DNA of 53,365 nucleotides from a bacterium (GTDB lineage: Bacteria; Zixibacteria; MSB-5A5; GN15; FEB-12). This document shows, in pieces, positions 15,401-25,720 of the stretch. The translations under genes were made by a program, and so were the position numbers. Below the pieces are notes generated by a model. It ran no database searches. It was not told the DNA's origin and was given only the letters and a program-made list of their open reading frames with translations. Every line of letters begins with the position of its first letter. Position 1 is the stretch's first letter. The stretch covers positions 1 through 53,365 of the forward strand of contig JAUWIB010000066.1 of assembly GCA_030605565.1 (NCBI GenBank), written 5' to 3'.

Positions 15401-17598
15401 TCTGCGAATATATAGTAGTCGACGTCTGTGCCGGCCGGCTGGGCCGGGATGTAGCCGACATAGTCGTCACCCATGCGCACTATCTCCAGCGTATCGGCGT
15501 ACCAGACCGAGTTGATCTGGTACTTCAAAAGCAGTTGATCCGCAATCACTGTTGTATCGGAATAGATAGTGCAGGTAACTTCGTAAGGGTTCAGGGTATC
15601 TTTTGTGTCACCGATCGGATCGTGCAGGATAGTCAGATCGGTAGCAGCGACGACAGAGTCGACCACGGTGGCCTTGTTATAAGCAGTAACGGTCAGCAGA
15701 ATCGGCTGACCGATCGGCAGCATCTCGCTGATCGGAACTACGGCCAGGCCGTTAGCATCCGTGTAGGCTGACCCGTAAAGAGTACCGTCGGCATAAAGAG
15801 CACAGAGTGCCCTCTCGACACCGACCACCTCAACTTCGTACTCGGACATGTTGAAGAACACCGCTCCGGCGTGATTGACGGTCATCACAGCCGGAGTGTT
15901 GGTTCGTACCTGCACCGAGGGATCACCGAAAATGTGCCAGGTGTTGAAATGGGTCGCTCCGACTGATCCCTCGATATCGATCATGTGGCAGGAGCCGTTG
16001 AAGCAGAGACCGCCATAAGACGATAACTGCTCGGAACAGAGCAAGTCGATGAACTCGTCCTGTGACCACATCGGCGGATCCCAGGACTGGTTGATCGACG
16101 ACATATAGGCGCCGATAGCTCCGGTCGGTACGCCGTTGTGGGTTGCCCGCAGCCAAGCTTCACCAAAACAGGTGGAGCTGCGGAACTTGCCGTTGACACA
16201 GGCCACGCTGTGAATGAACGGCAACATGTTGTCATTCACCAGGGCGCCTACGTGGGTGTTGCTGAACCCGGTTGAACTCCAGGTCGTGACGCTGCCGTGG
16301 CCGCAGTAATTGATAATACTACGACCCTCGTTCAAGGCTGCGCTCACTTGCGAGGACGTGCCGGTGGGATCATAGATTTGGTCGACATGCGTGTAGTTAT
16401 AGGCCAGTAAATCGCCGCGAATGAGGTCCATGTGTTCATTGTCATACTCGCCGTTGTGGCCGGGACCCTGGTTCGACGCTATCCCGGTTCCCTTATGGAA
16501 CCAATCGCCGCCGGTTGGATCGACTTCGTATGTTATGGTTCGCTCGACTTGAGTGGCCACTTGCGACGAATTCTCTGCTGAGAACCGGCCGACGAAAATA
16601 TCCGGATAATAGTCACCGCCGGCCACCAGTGCGTACATCGGGTCCGCACCGCCGATACCGGATACAAAAGTCGTTATCTGAGCGGCGTCCCCCACCAGCA
16701 ACACATGAGCCAGATTAGTGCTGTCGTAGAACGCCTGGATGAATGCTTTGATGGAGGCAGCCACGTTGCCGATGCTGGAAATGTTGACCATCGTGGTCTT
16801 GACGCCCTTCTGCATCTTCCAGTCGACATACGGTTGCATGTCGGCCGCGAAGGCATCGTAGGTGATGACAAGGATATCACCGAATTCGCTCACCGGCGTG
16901 TAACGCTTGCTGATCTGCTCCCAGTTTATGAAACGTCGCTGGTAGATTTGTTCAAAATCGGGTACCAACACCTCGGAGCGCTTGTTTCTCTCAAGGACGT
17001 TTATCTCGCCCGGGCCGACGTTGACCACTTCGACCGTTACGGACGTGTAAACCCGTAGTGTCTGCGTGCCGGGGTGATACTGAAAGGCGTTCAACTCAAT
17101 CACGGTGCCGCGATAGTCACGCAGGATGTGCGGGGCGCGAATGTCGGCGATAGGACCGGGATAGAAGGCGTGCTTAGAGTAAACGTCGCTGAAGGTGTAG
17201 CGGACATCCTCCGGGTTGACGGTACGCGGCAGGTGCCCCTTCGACGGAGCTACCGGCGTGTTGTGGAAATCGACATACTCGGACTTGAGGACATTGATCT
17301 CCATCCGAGCGTCATCCGGGATGATTATGCTGCGGCACAGCCGCGGCAGGGACGGCGCACCCTCAATGGCCCATGATCCCTCTTTGGTGATTTTCAGTAG
17401 ATTATAAGTATCCCCATCGATCTCAATCGCTTCCATATCGAAAGCGCCAATATCGAATCGCACGATGGTCCTCTCGGCGTTCGACTGCTTGACTATGACG
17501 TTGACACCGTCAACGTTGTTTCCGAGATCCACTTTCTCCGCTGAAACCGAGACCGCAAGGAGCAGTCCGATAGCAACAGATAGCAGTCTTCTTCCCAT
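12427..17598 (-). CDS. Secreted gingipain-type (family C25) cysteine protease with dockerin-like C-terminus
   Basis: A 1723-residue zymogen. Order: signal peptide (1-20), prosegment (about 21-232), catalytic domain from Y233 (SKR/YTPV, the same mature N-terminus as RgpB), Ig-like domain (about 565-655), a beta module shared with the deiminase (about 658-750), two tandem units of about 267 residues (757-1022, 1027-1293) each ending in a jelly-roll with DDW[FY]VDDI, a second shared module (about 1392-1648) and two dockerin-like repeats (1655-1721). Catalytic H434 (CGHG) and C467 (SVACVNG) are 33 apart, as in RgpB; D386 (GEYD) corresponds to RgpB D163 at the base of the arginine pocket, so cleavage after Arg is predicted. 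The next gene on the strand is the peptidylarginine deiminase. The AGAGG before the ATG is unusually close. Confidence 0.93.
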   Translation of the reverse strand: MGRRLLSVAIGLLLAVSVSAEKVDLGNNVDGVNVIVKQSNAERTIVRFDIGAFDMEAIEIDGDTYNLLKITKEGSWAIEGAPSLPRLCRSIIIPDDARMEINVLKSEYVDFHNTPVAPSKGHLPRTVNPEDVRYTFSDVYSKHAFYPGPIADIRAPHILRDYRGTVIELNAFQYHPGTQTLRVYTSVTVEVVNVGPGEINVLERNKRSEVLVPDFEQIYQRRFINWEQISKRYTPVSEFGDILVITYDAFAADMQPYVDWKMQKGVKTTMVNISSIGNVAASIKAFIQAFYDSTNLAHVLLVGDAAQITTFVSGIGGADPMYALVAGGDYYPDIFVGRFSAENSSQVATQVERTITYEVDPTGGDWFHKGTGIASNQGPGHNGEYDNEHMDLIRGDLLAYNYTHVDQIYDPTGTSSQVSAALNEGRSIINYCGHGSVTTWSSTGFSNTHVGALVNDNMLPFIHSVACVNGKFRSSTCFGEAWLRATHNGVPTGAIGAYMSSINQSWDPPMWSQDEFIDLLCSEQLSSYGGLCFNGSCHMIDIEGSVGATHFNTWHIFGDPSVQVRTNTPAVMTVNHAGAVFFNMSEYEVEVVGVERALCALYADGTLYGSAYTDANGLAVVPISEMLPIGQPILLTVTAYNKATVVDSVVAATDLTILHDPIGDTKDTLNPYEVTCTIYSDTTVIADQLLLKYQINSVWYADTLEIVRMGDDYVGYIPAQPAGTDVDYYIFAENMAGDVDSTETFSFFVIDYGVLIDPTYAQATAPVWDTVWFSLTVTNDGVLEDDYALSFSGNVWDVSLWDAAGSTEITNTASLVGDATFDFQIRVLIPVSWEDEYDSIAVVATSNGDPAYAATAILKAISAGQPWTIPFVETFPSTDFDMTKWETAAGSAINSDGLNEPSPSYSLNLDGGPSGTDTLMSEQITLRNESNVILKYCYQRTGGGDSPELGDDLFVEYIDSLGVWHLLNQHLGDGDDMTEYEEVKLQLPADAYHAGFRVMFRNIGTSGNYDDWFVDDIYIGYPPDYEMTLTPWFQSQYGPAGDTAAYLLGVVNKGRLEDSYSLARSSGVWDVLFYDETGTSQITSTGVVLTGDTVDIMVKVAIPESAEVHLVDTSVVFVQSQNEDTVAASASFATVSGGLPMAFPWFDGFVTTELSTDWFVNIGAVVSQNGLAPPSPPYSLNLDGGGDTVCTRVIDISGSSDAILSYCYERGGGGEPPETGDDLFIDYKNEFGEWITFQVLPGGEGVMTQFAYVNIPLPTDAIHAGFQLRLRSVGTSAGNDDWYVDDIRIDYAPAIAIYPETMSEYLSSGEETSRDLVISNGGPGGLNYSLNVQQLLGRGSVFDALFQAGMVEPAWRVYDENFYDFVGEKGFDNPNIGHPVLRNAGGPDLYGYYWMDSDEPSGPSFAWQDISATGTDVIGDLGDDSFTGPIDLGFDFPYYENVYSHVYVSSNGMVGFTSTDLNLRWKTTIPTTTTPNNMICWLWDDLDPTNENNTEDHVFIDTTGGKCVIQYTDYPEYGGSVGDVITMQVILYPDGTIKLQYLSIAAGFDTESGTVGIENGDGTDGLEIAFATSYLHDSLAVVIAKPTQWLALDKLLGELAPGSADTILCQITAAELDSGSYSATITVTSNDPDPEDNPFVITVDLMVGAGGPPYICGDIDSDGDGPNIGDLVYMVDFMFNDGPPPPVPEAADVDGSGGEIDIADLVYLVDFMFNDGPALICGH

Positions 17599-18001
17599 GT
17601 CATACCTCTTCAGAAGTTATTCAAATATGTTATCTTCGGTTTGAACCGCGCTTTACCACTCTGATGGTGTCTTCCGACTGTCAGATTTGTCCTTAAGTCT
17701 AAGTATAATATAGAATTCGCATTTTACAAAGGAAAATGTGCCGCCCGATCCAGGGGTAACCAAGAAAGAGACAGGGCCGCTCTCCGTTTATCGCGACATA
17801 GGACTACAGTAGTAGCGTATATGCTCCCTGGCGGTGTTCTGACCGTTGTAATTTGCACCCTTGGTTCAGCTTGGATGAAAGCTATCTTCTCGCCCTCTCA
17901 CATAGGGCCGCAAATCCATCATAAACCTTTATTTCGCAACGACATATATGGTGTTTTTTACTTGCAATATGTCAAAAAAAACTCTATTATAGAGGTTTGA
18001 T
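17599..18001. other. Divergent promoter region between the gingipain gene and dciA/gyrB
   Basis: An AT-rich 403-base stretch with no gene. It must hold promoters for both directions. Only the leftward one is convincing. For the rightward genes, TTGCAA (17962-17967), 17 bases and TATTAT (17985-17990) match a promoter, but initiation there would remove the AGAGG at 17991-17995 that suits the ATG at 18002, so I do not call it. Confidence 0.5.
17702..17729 (-). promoter_or_regulatory. Candidate promoter for the gingipain/deiminase cluster
   Basis: On the minus strand: TTGTAA (17729-17724), 16-base spacer, TATACT (17707-17702). It would give a leader of about 95 bases before the gingipain ATG at 17598. 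Confidence 0.45.
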
Positions 18002-20352
<2,351 letters not shown>

Positions 20353-20374
20353 AGGGTAAGCCGAAGGTACGGAG

Positions 20375-20926
20375 ATGGAGGAAGCTCTAAAGCTAATAAA
20401 CAAGTTACTGGAGATCTTCCCTCGCGCTTATCGCTGGCTGTTCCAATACAACATCGATTGTAAGTACGTCCAACAGGGTGAAACTAATAAGGGCTATATT
20501 ATCGAAGTGGCTGTAAGGACACGATCGAATGGCGTAATACAGATTCGCAGAGACGACATTTGCCTGCGACTTACTTTGGATAAACAGCTCGTAACGGATC
20601 AGATAAAGCCCAAGATAATGTATGGTCTGAAAACCCAAGTATTCGACTCGTTGCCCGTCTTACAGGCGCACATACAAGGGTTGTCCTACGGAAACGTCTC
20701 CAACTACATAAGTGTGCTTGATCGCCCGATGACCTTGTGGCTTCTCGTCACAGTTTGTGGTCCAGGAAGCTCAAATCCCTCCTCACGATTGCAGCTTGGA
20801 CAGGTCTATGTAAGCCTGAGCTTGAGGATACGAAAGTGGCTCTTCTGGAAGCAGTATCTCAACGTGCCGTTGCGTCACATCGCAATAGTGGCGGGAAACG
20901 AGAAGACGAAGATTATTGACGGATAA
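20375..20926 (+). CDS. Hypothetical protein downstream of gyrB
   Basis: 183 residues, not recognised. It has no signal peptide, and one hydrophobic stretch (PMTLWLLVTVCGPG, about 118-131) that is too short to be sure of a membrane helix. The remainder is mixed, with a basic C-terminal half (LRIRKWLFWKQY). Codon use looks less GC-biased than gyrB, which may mean acquisition. It begins 22 bases after gyrB, with AAGG about eight bases before the ATG, so it could share the gyrB transcript. Confidence 0.55.
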   Translation: MEEALKLINKLLEIFPRAYRWLFQYNIDCKYVQQGETNKGYIIEVAVRTRSNGVIQIRRDDICLRLTLDKQLVTDQIKPKIMYGLKTQVFDSLPVLQAHIQGLSYGNVSNYISVLDRPMTLWLLVTVCGPGSSNPSSRLQLGQVYVSLSLRIRKWLFWKQYLNVPLRHIAIVAGNEKTKIIDG

Positions 20927-20998
20927 GGAAGTATTTGGTGCCCAAGGCTTTACTCTGGGGTTTTCGGAGAGGAATGGAACAGGAAGGTAGTTGCACGA

Positions 20999-21469
20999 AT
21001 GAAGACTCTATTCACTATTGGCCTGCTGGTGGTGTTCGGGGTAATCTCGAACTTCTTGGTGGTGTTTATCCTGAACATCGCTGGCCTTCCGGGAGCGTTC
21101 CTTGCTGGGCGACCTGGGCAACGAAGCAGATGGCAGTTCATTCTTGGCTCGACCGTTTCGGCCATCGGGCAATCGTACGTGTACCTTGCATACACTGCGT
21201 TCATAGTTAGCTGGACAGCAGGAGCGGCAGGTCGAGATGATGTTGTGGCGTTCATAGCCTGGCCCGTTGCTTTCCTTGCAGTCTTCTTCCCAATCTGGTT
21301 GAATCTTGGTAGGGCACGAGCCGAAGCAAACGTAATGCAGCATGCCAATGTCCAAACCGACGCGCTGCATTTGACTTTTCTCGTCTCATTGCTCGCGTTC
21401 ATCGTTTTTGCACTCCTACCTGTTACAATGCAACCAGCATGGGGCTGGATTCCATTTGTATCGGAATAG
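20999..21469 (+). CDS. Hypothetical four-helix integral membrane protein
   Basis: 156 residues with four predicted membrane segments: about 4-27 (FTIGLLVVFGVISNFLVVFILNI), 48-70 (ILGSTVSAIGQSYVYLAYTAFIV), 80-102 (VVAFIAWPVAFLAVFFPIWLNLG) and 123-142 (LTFLVSLLAFIVFALLPVTM). I see no catalytic motif. The ATG has AGGAAGG about 11 bases upstream. It follows the hypothetical gene after gyrB by 72 bases on the same strand, and a CCCACC/GGTGGG hairpin lies about 55 bases after its stop. Confidence 0.6.
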   Translation: MKTLFTIGLLVVFGVISNFLVVFILNIAGLPGAFLAGRPGQRSRWQFILGSTVSAIGQSYVYLAYTAFIVSWTAGAAGRDDVVAFIAWPVAFLAVFFPIWLNLGRARAEANVMQHANVQTDALHLTFLVSLLAFIVFALLPVTMQPAWGWIPFVSE

Positions 21470-21525
21470 CATCGGGTGAGCGTTGGACCTCGCGTTCCAC
21501 TGGTCCATTGTCCATATTCGGTACC

Positions 21526-21552
21526 CCACCCAGAGCGTAAGCGTCGGTGGGT
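21526..21552. repeat. CCCACC...GGTGGG intergenic hairpin
   Basis: CCCACC (21526-21531) and GGTGGG (21547-21552) with a loop containing GAGCGTAAGCGTC. It is a close relative of the hairpins at 1440-1466 and 34453-34529. It lies between convergent genes and could end the plus-strand transcript. Confidence 0.6.
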
Positions 21553-21675
21553 CCTTCCTGTCAATGAGATTGCCGCGCTACCTACGACACGAGTGTCTTA
21601 GGTCGCTCGCAATGACGAGAATCTGAGGTTTCTCAACGCGCCCCTGCGCGGGAATGACAAGGTGGTCAAGATCGG

Positions 21676-22146
21676 CTACTGGGGACTGCCGCCCGTTGCG
21701 GGTTTGTCCTCGGGCGGGTTGAGGACGTCGTCGGGGATGGTGACCTTCGGCAGGAAAACGCCCAGATAGCGCTGGTACCATTTCCAGCTTTTTTTCTCGG
21801 TCTTCATGAATTTCTTGATCCGCTTCTCGCGCGACAATGCCACAGCATCGAGAGACTCGATCTTGAGCAGCAGAACCTCAATCGTCTCGCGTTTCTCCAG
21901 GACCACCCGAAAAGTGTCGTAGTCTTTGATGTTGAACACCGTCTGGATGATCGGCTCGAAGAAGACCATCGTCTGGGAACCGATAAAATTGAGCGGCTTG
22001 ACCGATTCCAGGAAAAGTATCGCTGGCACGGCCATTTTCCATTCGACTACTTTTTTCGCTAACTTTTCCAGTACCGCATCCTCCTCGGCGGGAAGGGCTG
22101 GTTTCTCCGGGTCGGGCAGGTTCATGCTACCTTTGAAAATGCTCAC
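21676..22146 (-). CDS. Hypothetical protein, last gene of the rpsF-rplI operon
   Basis: 156 residues, not recognised. It is charged and mostly helical, with one hydrophobic stretch (MAVPAILFLESVKPLNFIGSQTMVFF, about 38-63) that could touch the membrane but contains polar residues. The C-terminus is Pro/Asp-rich and probably disordered. Its start overlaps the end of the upstream gene by four bases (ATGA), so the two are translationally coupled and may act together. The downstream region holds a repeat-like hairpin and no T-tract terminator that I can see. Confidence 0.65.
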   Translation of the reverse strand: MSIFKGSMNLPDPEKPALPAEEDAVLEKLAKKVVEWKMAVPAILFLESVKPLNFIGSQTMVFFEPIIQTVFNIKDYDTFRVVLEKRETIEVLLLKIESLDAVALSREKRIKKFMKTEKKSWKWYQRYLGVFLPKVTIPDDVLNPPEDKPATGGSPQ

Positions 22147-22667
22147 GCCTGCTCCTTCGATTCGGACTCGGATGCTGCGGCTTTGCGACCGACGTGAGTT
22201 TCGACGAAAGCTATTACCTCATCACGGTTATCCGCGAACATTAGATATAGCCCTCGGAAATTCTCCAGTCGCGATGGTTCCGGAAAAGGGGAGAGCAGGA
22301 CGCCGTTCTTGTCGGGGTAATAGCTGCGATACTGCGACCATGGTTTGACCAGTGTCTGCGTGGTGGTTTTGATAGTCACAGTTTCGTCGGTCAAGTGGAA
22401 GCGGGTAGGGAAATAGAATTTGGCCAGCGACAACAGCAAGACGACCAGGGCCAGCACGGCGAAGGCTCTGGAATCGGTGGTGTAGAAAACAGCCACGGCG
22501 ACCACAATGACGAATACGGAAACTGCAACCGAAACAAGCGGTCGTCGCTTGACCGGGTGGCAACGCCAACTTAGCGACGCTCCCGGATCGCCGGACGGAG
22601 TCGCGCGGGTATCGGTCCCACCGGTGGAAGTGGCAGAGCCATTGTGGTCGGGCTGGTAGTCGGACAT
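22143..22667 (-). CDS. Small two-helix membrane protein of unknown function
   Basis: 174 residues. A polar, Ser/Thr/Gly-rich N-terminus (about 1-40) is followed by two adjacent membrane helices (about 43-62 and 66-86) and a soluble C-terminal part. That part has strand-rich patterns (FHLTDETVTIKTTTQTLVKPWSQY) resembling the bacterial PH-like domains that follow paired membrane helices. It starts one base after the stop of the upstream small gene and overlaps the next gene by four bases, so it belongs firmly to this operon. The PH-like assignment is inference. Confidence 0.65.
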   Translation of the reverse strand: MSDYQPDHNGSATSTGGTDTRATPSGDPGASLSWRCHPVKRRPLVSVAVSVFVIVVAVAVFYTTDSRAFAVLALVVLLLSLAKFYFPTRFHLTDETVTIKTTTQTLVKPWSQYRSYYPDKNGVLLSPFPEPSRLENFRGLYLMFADNRDEVIAFVETHVGRKAAASESESKEQA

Positions 22668-22668
22668 G

Positions 22669-22875
22669 TTACTTCTGGTCGGCTGGGCGGTAGCGCTCTT
22701 TCTTGACCGTCTCCATCATCTCAATCAACTCTTTTGGTTCGAACAGCTTCTTCTGGATCAAGAGACGCACCAGCGCTTCCTGTGCCAGGTTGTTGGAGAG
22801 AGCGAGTTCTTCATAGGAGATTTCTCTCTCTTTGCCGTCGATCACCATCTTAAGAGCGAATTTCTTTTCGTCCAT
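22669..22875 (-). CDS. Small conserved-looking operon protein (68 residues)
   Basis: 68 residues, highly charged, mainly helical, with no membrane segment. The opening FALKMVIDGKEREISYEELALSNNLAQEALVRLLIQKKL resembles a short strand-helix module; I cannot assign a family. There is a GAGGGT about six bases before the ATG and it is tightly packed with the following membrane-protein gene (one base), which supports it being real despite its length. Confidence 0.65.
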   Translation of the reverse strand: MDEKKFALKMVIDGKEREISYEELALSNNLAQEALVRLLIQKKLFEPKELIEMMETVKKERYRPADQK

Positions 22876-22956
22876 TGTCAGACCCTCCTATCATTTCCAA
22901 CGATCATCAGGGTTAGCCATTTGTTCTTTCCGGCAGGAGGCCATGCAGGACCGCCT

Positions 22957-24756
22957 TTACTCCGTCTGTTCTTCCTCGACCATACTGCTTCTACGCCCAA
23001 TAGGCAGAGCTTCGCCGTCGGTGATTCGATACAACGGCATGCGAGTGTTTTCACGATTGGCCGACAAGTTGATTTCTCCTGAGGCGCCTATGTAATCAAC
23101 GGTACGCGACAACTGTCCGGTGAGTTTCTCGCGATCACCGTCGGCCTCAAGAGCAGCCAGGCTGGTCAATCGAAGCGCATCGTAGCCCAGCGCAGCCAGC
23201 CGAGGTGGTCGTTTGCCGAAGCGAGCATCATAGGCGGCCGCAAACCGCATGTATTCTTCGGAATTCGTTGCGGACAGAAACGGCGAAGGAAAAACAGCAT
23301 TGCGAGTGACATGATCACCCAGCTTCGTCACAGCCTCATCAGCCCAGGCATCGCTGCCAAGGTAGGCGCCTTCGAGTTTGTAGAACCTGATCTGCGGCAG
23401 GAGCAGTCGCAACTGCTGTGGAGAACCGGGCAGGTACAAACAGTCGACCGAGACCGGGATGCCGTCGGGATCGAGCGTGTCACCGTACTCGTTGACAAAG
23501 TATATCGAGTCGGGATGCAAACCCCACAGCACCGCCTTGACATCGCGAAGGTACGGTCCGAAATCTTTGTCGCGCGAACGATAGTATTCCACAGCGGCCA
23601 CGGCGCCGCCGAGTTTCTCGAACTGCTCGGCAAAAGCCCGCGACATACGAAGGTGGTCAGCGGACGTCGAAGTTACAATCACAGCCGAATCGGCGTTGAG
23701 GCTGTCAACGGCGTATCGGGCCATCATGAGTCCCTGCAGTTCAATGTTGGGCGATAGTTGAAAGCTGTTGTCGGAGAGTCGAGCCAATCCGGCCTGCGTG
23801 GCCGCCGGCACCATCAGCGGCAGCGAGCGGCAAGCCAGGGTCGCCGAGGTTACTGCGGCCGCGTCGCTGGTTAACGGCCCGATCGCCGCCAGCACGGAAG
23901 GGTCTCGGGCCAGTTCGGTGGCTACGCGAGCGGCATCAATCGGGTCACCCCGAGTGTCGTACGGTTGAATCTCCAGGTTCTGCCCGGTTTCGGTTCGGAA
24001 CTGTTCGGCGGCAATGACAGCGCCGTTGTAAATCTCCTGACCGTAGCCGGCCAGTTCACCGCTGAACGGGAGCATCATGGCAATCGAGATGGGACCATCT
24101 TTGCGCCGGTGCCGATCCTGTTCCGACCGAGATCGATCCAGACGCTCCCCGCACGACACGAGTAACTGTTCGGCGGCGGTGGCATCACCTGACTGAACCA
24201 GAAGCGGCGCCACGATCTTAACTAACGGGCACCGTTTGTTCGCCGGCAGGTTCTCAAGCAACTCCGGAGCAAGCGCCACTGAAGATGCGGTGCTGAAGGC
24301 GGCTTCAAGCGAGGCCTGAACGATCTCGTCCAGCCGTCCATCGTTTGAAAGTCGGTAGGCCTCAAGGTAGCTCTTTACAGCTTCGGTTACATTCGCTCGT
24401 CGGTAGTGGCAATTGGCCAGGAATAAGTGCGCGTACGGCGCTTCGGGAGATGTACTGTAGCGACTAAGGAAGTAACTGAAACCTGCTGCCGCCTGCGAGA
24501 ACTCGCCCAGGTAGTAGTCACACTTGGAGCGATGGAAGATGAAGAGATCGAGGTTCTTGCTGTCTGCGTGCCGCCCCTCAAGTCGGCTGAAGATTCTCGA
24601 GGCGCGGAAGTAGTCACCCTCGCGCATCAGCCGTCTCCCATCGGTGTAGTCAGCTACCACTTCGCCCAGGTCGTCGATACCGCCGGCATGAGCGACGACC
24701 GCGAAAGTGATCGCAAGCACCAAACCAATGAAGGCCGAAAACAGGCTAGGACGCAT
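22957..24756 (-). CDS. Exported TPR-repeat plus periplasmic-binding-protein (Peripla_BP_6/LpoA-like) fusion
   Basis: 599 residues. A signal peptide (1-24) is followed by a helical TPR-like region (about 35-190, with RLMREGDYFRASRIFSRLEGR and the EAPYAHLFLANCHYRRANVTEAVKSYLEAY pair). A two-lobe type I periplasmic-binding fold begins at about 220 (ISIAMMLPFSGELAGYGQEIYNGAVIAAEQF) and runs to about 570. This order, TPR then binding domain, is that of LpoA-type activators of penicillin-binding proteins; branched-chain amino-acid binding proteins share only the second part. No ABC transporter genes are nearby, which favours a structural or regulatory role over transport. Its start overlaps the upstream stop by one base (TAATG). 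Confidence 0.8.
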   Translation of the reverse strand: MRPSLFSAFIGLVLAITFAVVAHAGGIDDLGEVVADYTDGRRLMREGDYFRASRIFSRLEGRHADSKNLDLFIFHRSKCDYYLGEFSQAAAGFSYFLSRYSTSPEAPYAHLFLANCHYRRANVTEAVKSYLEAYRLSNDGRLDEIVQASLEAAFSTASSVALAPELLENLPANKRCPLVKIVAPLLVQSGDATAAEQLLVSCGERLDRSRSEQDRHRRKDGPISIAMMLPFSGELAGYGQEIYNGAVIAAEQFRTETGQNLEIQPYDTRGDPIDAARVATELARDPSVLAAIGPLTSDAAAVTSATLACRSLPLMVPAATQAGLARLSDNSFQLSPNIELQGLMMARYAVDSLNADSAVIVTSTSADHLRMSRAFAEQFEKLGGAVAAVEYYRSRDKDFGPYLRDVKAVLWGLHPDSIYFVNEYGDTLDPDGIPVSVDCLYLPGSPQQLRLLLPQIRFYKLEGAYLGSDAWADEAVTKLGDHVTRNAVFPSPFLSATNSEEYMRFAAAYDARFGKRPPRLAALGYDALRLTSLAALEADGDREKLTGQLSRTVDYIGASGEINLSANRENTRMPLYRITDGEALPIGRRSSMVEEEQTE

Positions 24757-25253
24757 TAAAGCTCATACTTCCCGAAGTCTTCCGGGTTGATCCGTTTCAG
24801 ACGTTCCCGCAGCGATTCCGGATCGGTAGGCATCGGCGGTGTTTCCGATGACTGGTCCTCTTCTCTGATATGGAACAACTCCTCATTGACAAATATCTTC
24901 GCCTTAGTCTTAAGGGCCAGAGCTATCGAATCGGATGGCCGCGCGTCAATCTCGAATGAGCGACCGTTACACTTTATGTGAATGCGAGCATAGAAAGTCT
25001 GGTCCTTCAATTCGGTGACCTCAACCCGTTCTACTTCGGCCTCAAGGGCGCCGATCACCGTTTTAAGCAGATCGTAGGTCATCGGTCGCTTCGAAGTCAC
25101 CCCGGAGAGTTCCATAGCTATACCCCAGGCTTCAGCATGGCCGATCCAGATCGGAAGAACCTTATCAAGCCCGATCGGAGCGAGAATGACCACGGGTGAG
25201 TTAGTGGTTACATCCATAGCCAGACCTTCAACTGTAGCTTCCAGCATTTCCAC
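24756..25253 (-). CDS. Bifunctional nuclease (BFN/DUF151) domain protein
   Basis: 165 residues. The BFN domain fills residues 1-135: V-x-GLAMDVTTNSPVVIL, LPIWIGHAEAWGIAMEL, RPMTYDLLKTVI, FYARIHI and IDARPSDSIALALKTKAKIFV are all segments of this family. Members have been reported to have DNase/RNase activity, but in most bacteria the role is unknown. The C-terminal tail (about 136-165) is Pro/Glu-rich, as in many homologues. A GTG at 25253 overlaps the rplI stop by one base (TAGTG); an ATG two codons later is the alternative start. Its place between rplI and an envelope protein gene looks like operon packing rather than shared function. Confidence 0.9.
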   Translation of the reverse strand: MEMLEATVEGLAMDVTTNSPVVILAPIGLDKVLPIWIGHAEAWGIAMELSGVTSKRPMTYDLLKTVIGALEAEVERVEVTELKDQTFYARIHIKCNGRSFEIDARPSDSIALALKTKAKIFVNEELFHIREEDQSSETPPMPTDPESLRERLKRINPEDFGKYEL

Positions 25254-25702
25254 TACTGCGACTTCTTTACTACCCAGAGTTTCAACTCGGCGGTGACATC
25301 TTTCTCGATCTTGACCGGGATTGTATAAACTCCCAGCACCTTGATCGGGCTTTCAAGCTGAACCGCATGTTTGGGCACGGTCACGCCCTCTTTCTCCATG
25401 AGTTCAACGATATCGTGGACCGTAACGGATCCAAATACCTTGTCCTCCTCGCCCACCAGTACTTCGGCGGACAGGGACAGTTTTTCGATCTTGTCCTTGA
25501 CAACCTCGGCCTCGCGACGAGACTTGCGTTCCCGCAGATCTTTCTGTTTGGTGACCTCATCGATAGCACTGAGGTTACCCTTGGTGGCCGGTATGGCCAG
25601 GTTGCGGGGGATCAGGAAGTTTCGGCCGTAGCCGTCCTTGACCTCCACCATCTGACCGGCCGTCCCGATATCGGGAACGTCCTCTCTTAGTATCACTTTC
25701 AT
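25253..25702 (-). CDS. rplI: 50S ribosomal protein L9
   Basis: 149 residues, the normal L9 length. The N-terminal rRNA-binding domain (MKVILREDVPDIGTAGQMVEVKDGYGRNFLIPRNLA) is clear, followed by the long connecting helix (about 45-75) and the C-terminal domain. The ATG at 25702 has GGAAGG eight bases upstream; a TTG five codons earlier lies inside that ribosome-binding site and is rejected. It is the fifth gene of the pth-rpsF-rpsR-DUF2232 operon. Confidence 0.96.
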   Translation of the reverse strand: MKVILREDVPDIGTAGQMVEVKDGYGRNFLIPRNLAIPATKGNLSAIDEVTKQKDLRERKSRREAEVVKDKIEKLSLSAEVLVGEEDKVFGSVTVHDIVELMEKEGVTVPKHAVQLESPIKVLGVYTIPVKIEKDVTAELKLWVVKKSQ

Positions 25703-25720
25703 CGTATATCCTTCCAATAG

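Noticed and set aside
17962-17990. Promoter TTGCAA-17-TATTAT for dciA/gyrB
   Set aside because: Initiation about seven bases after the -10 would leave almost no leader and remove the AGAGG ribosome-binding site for the chosen start.
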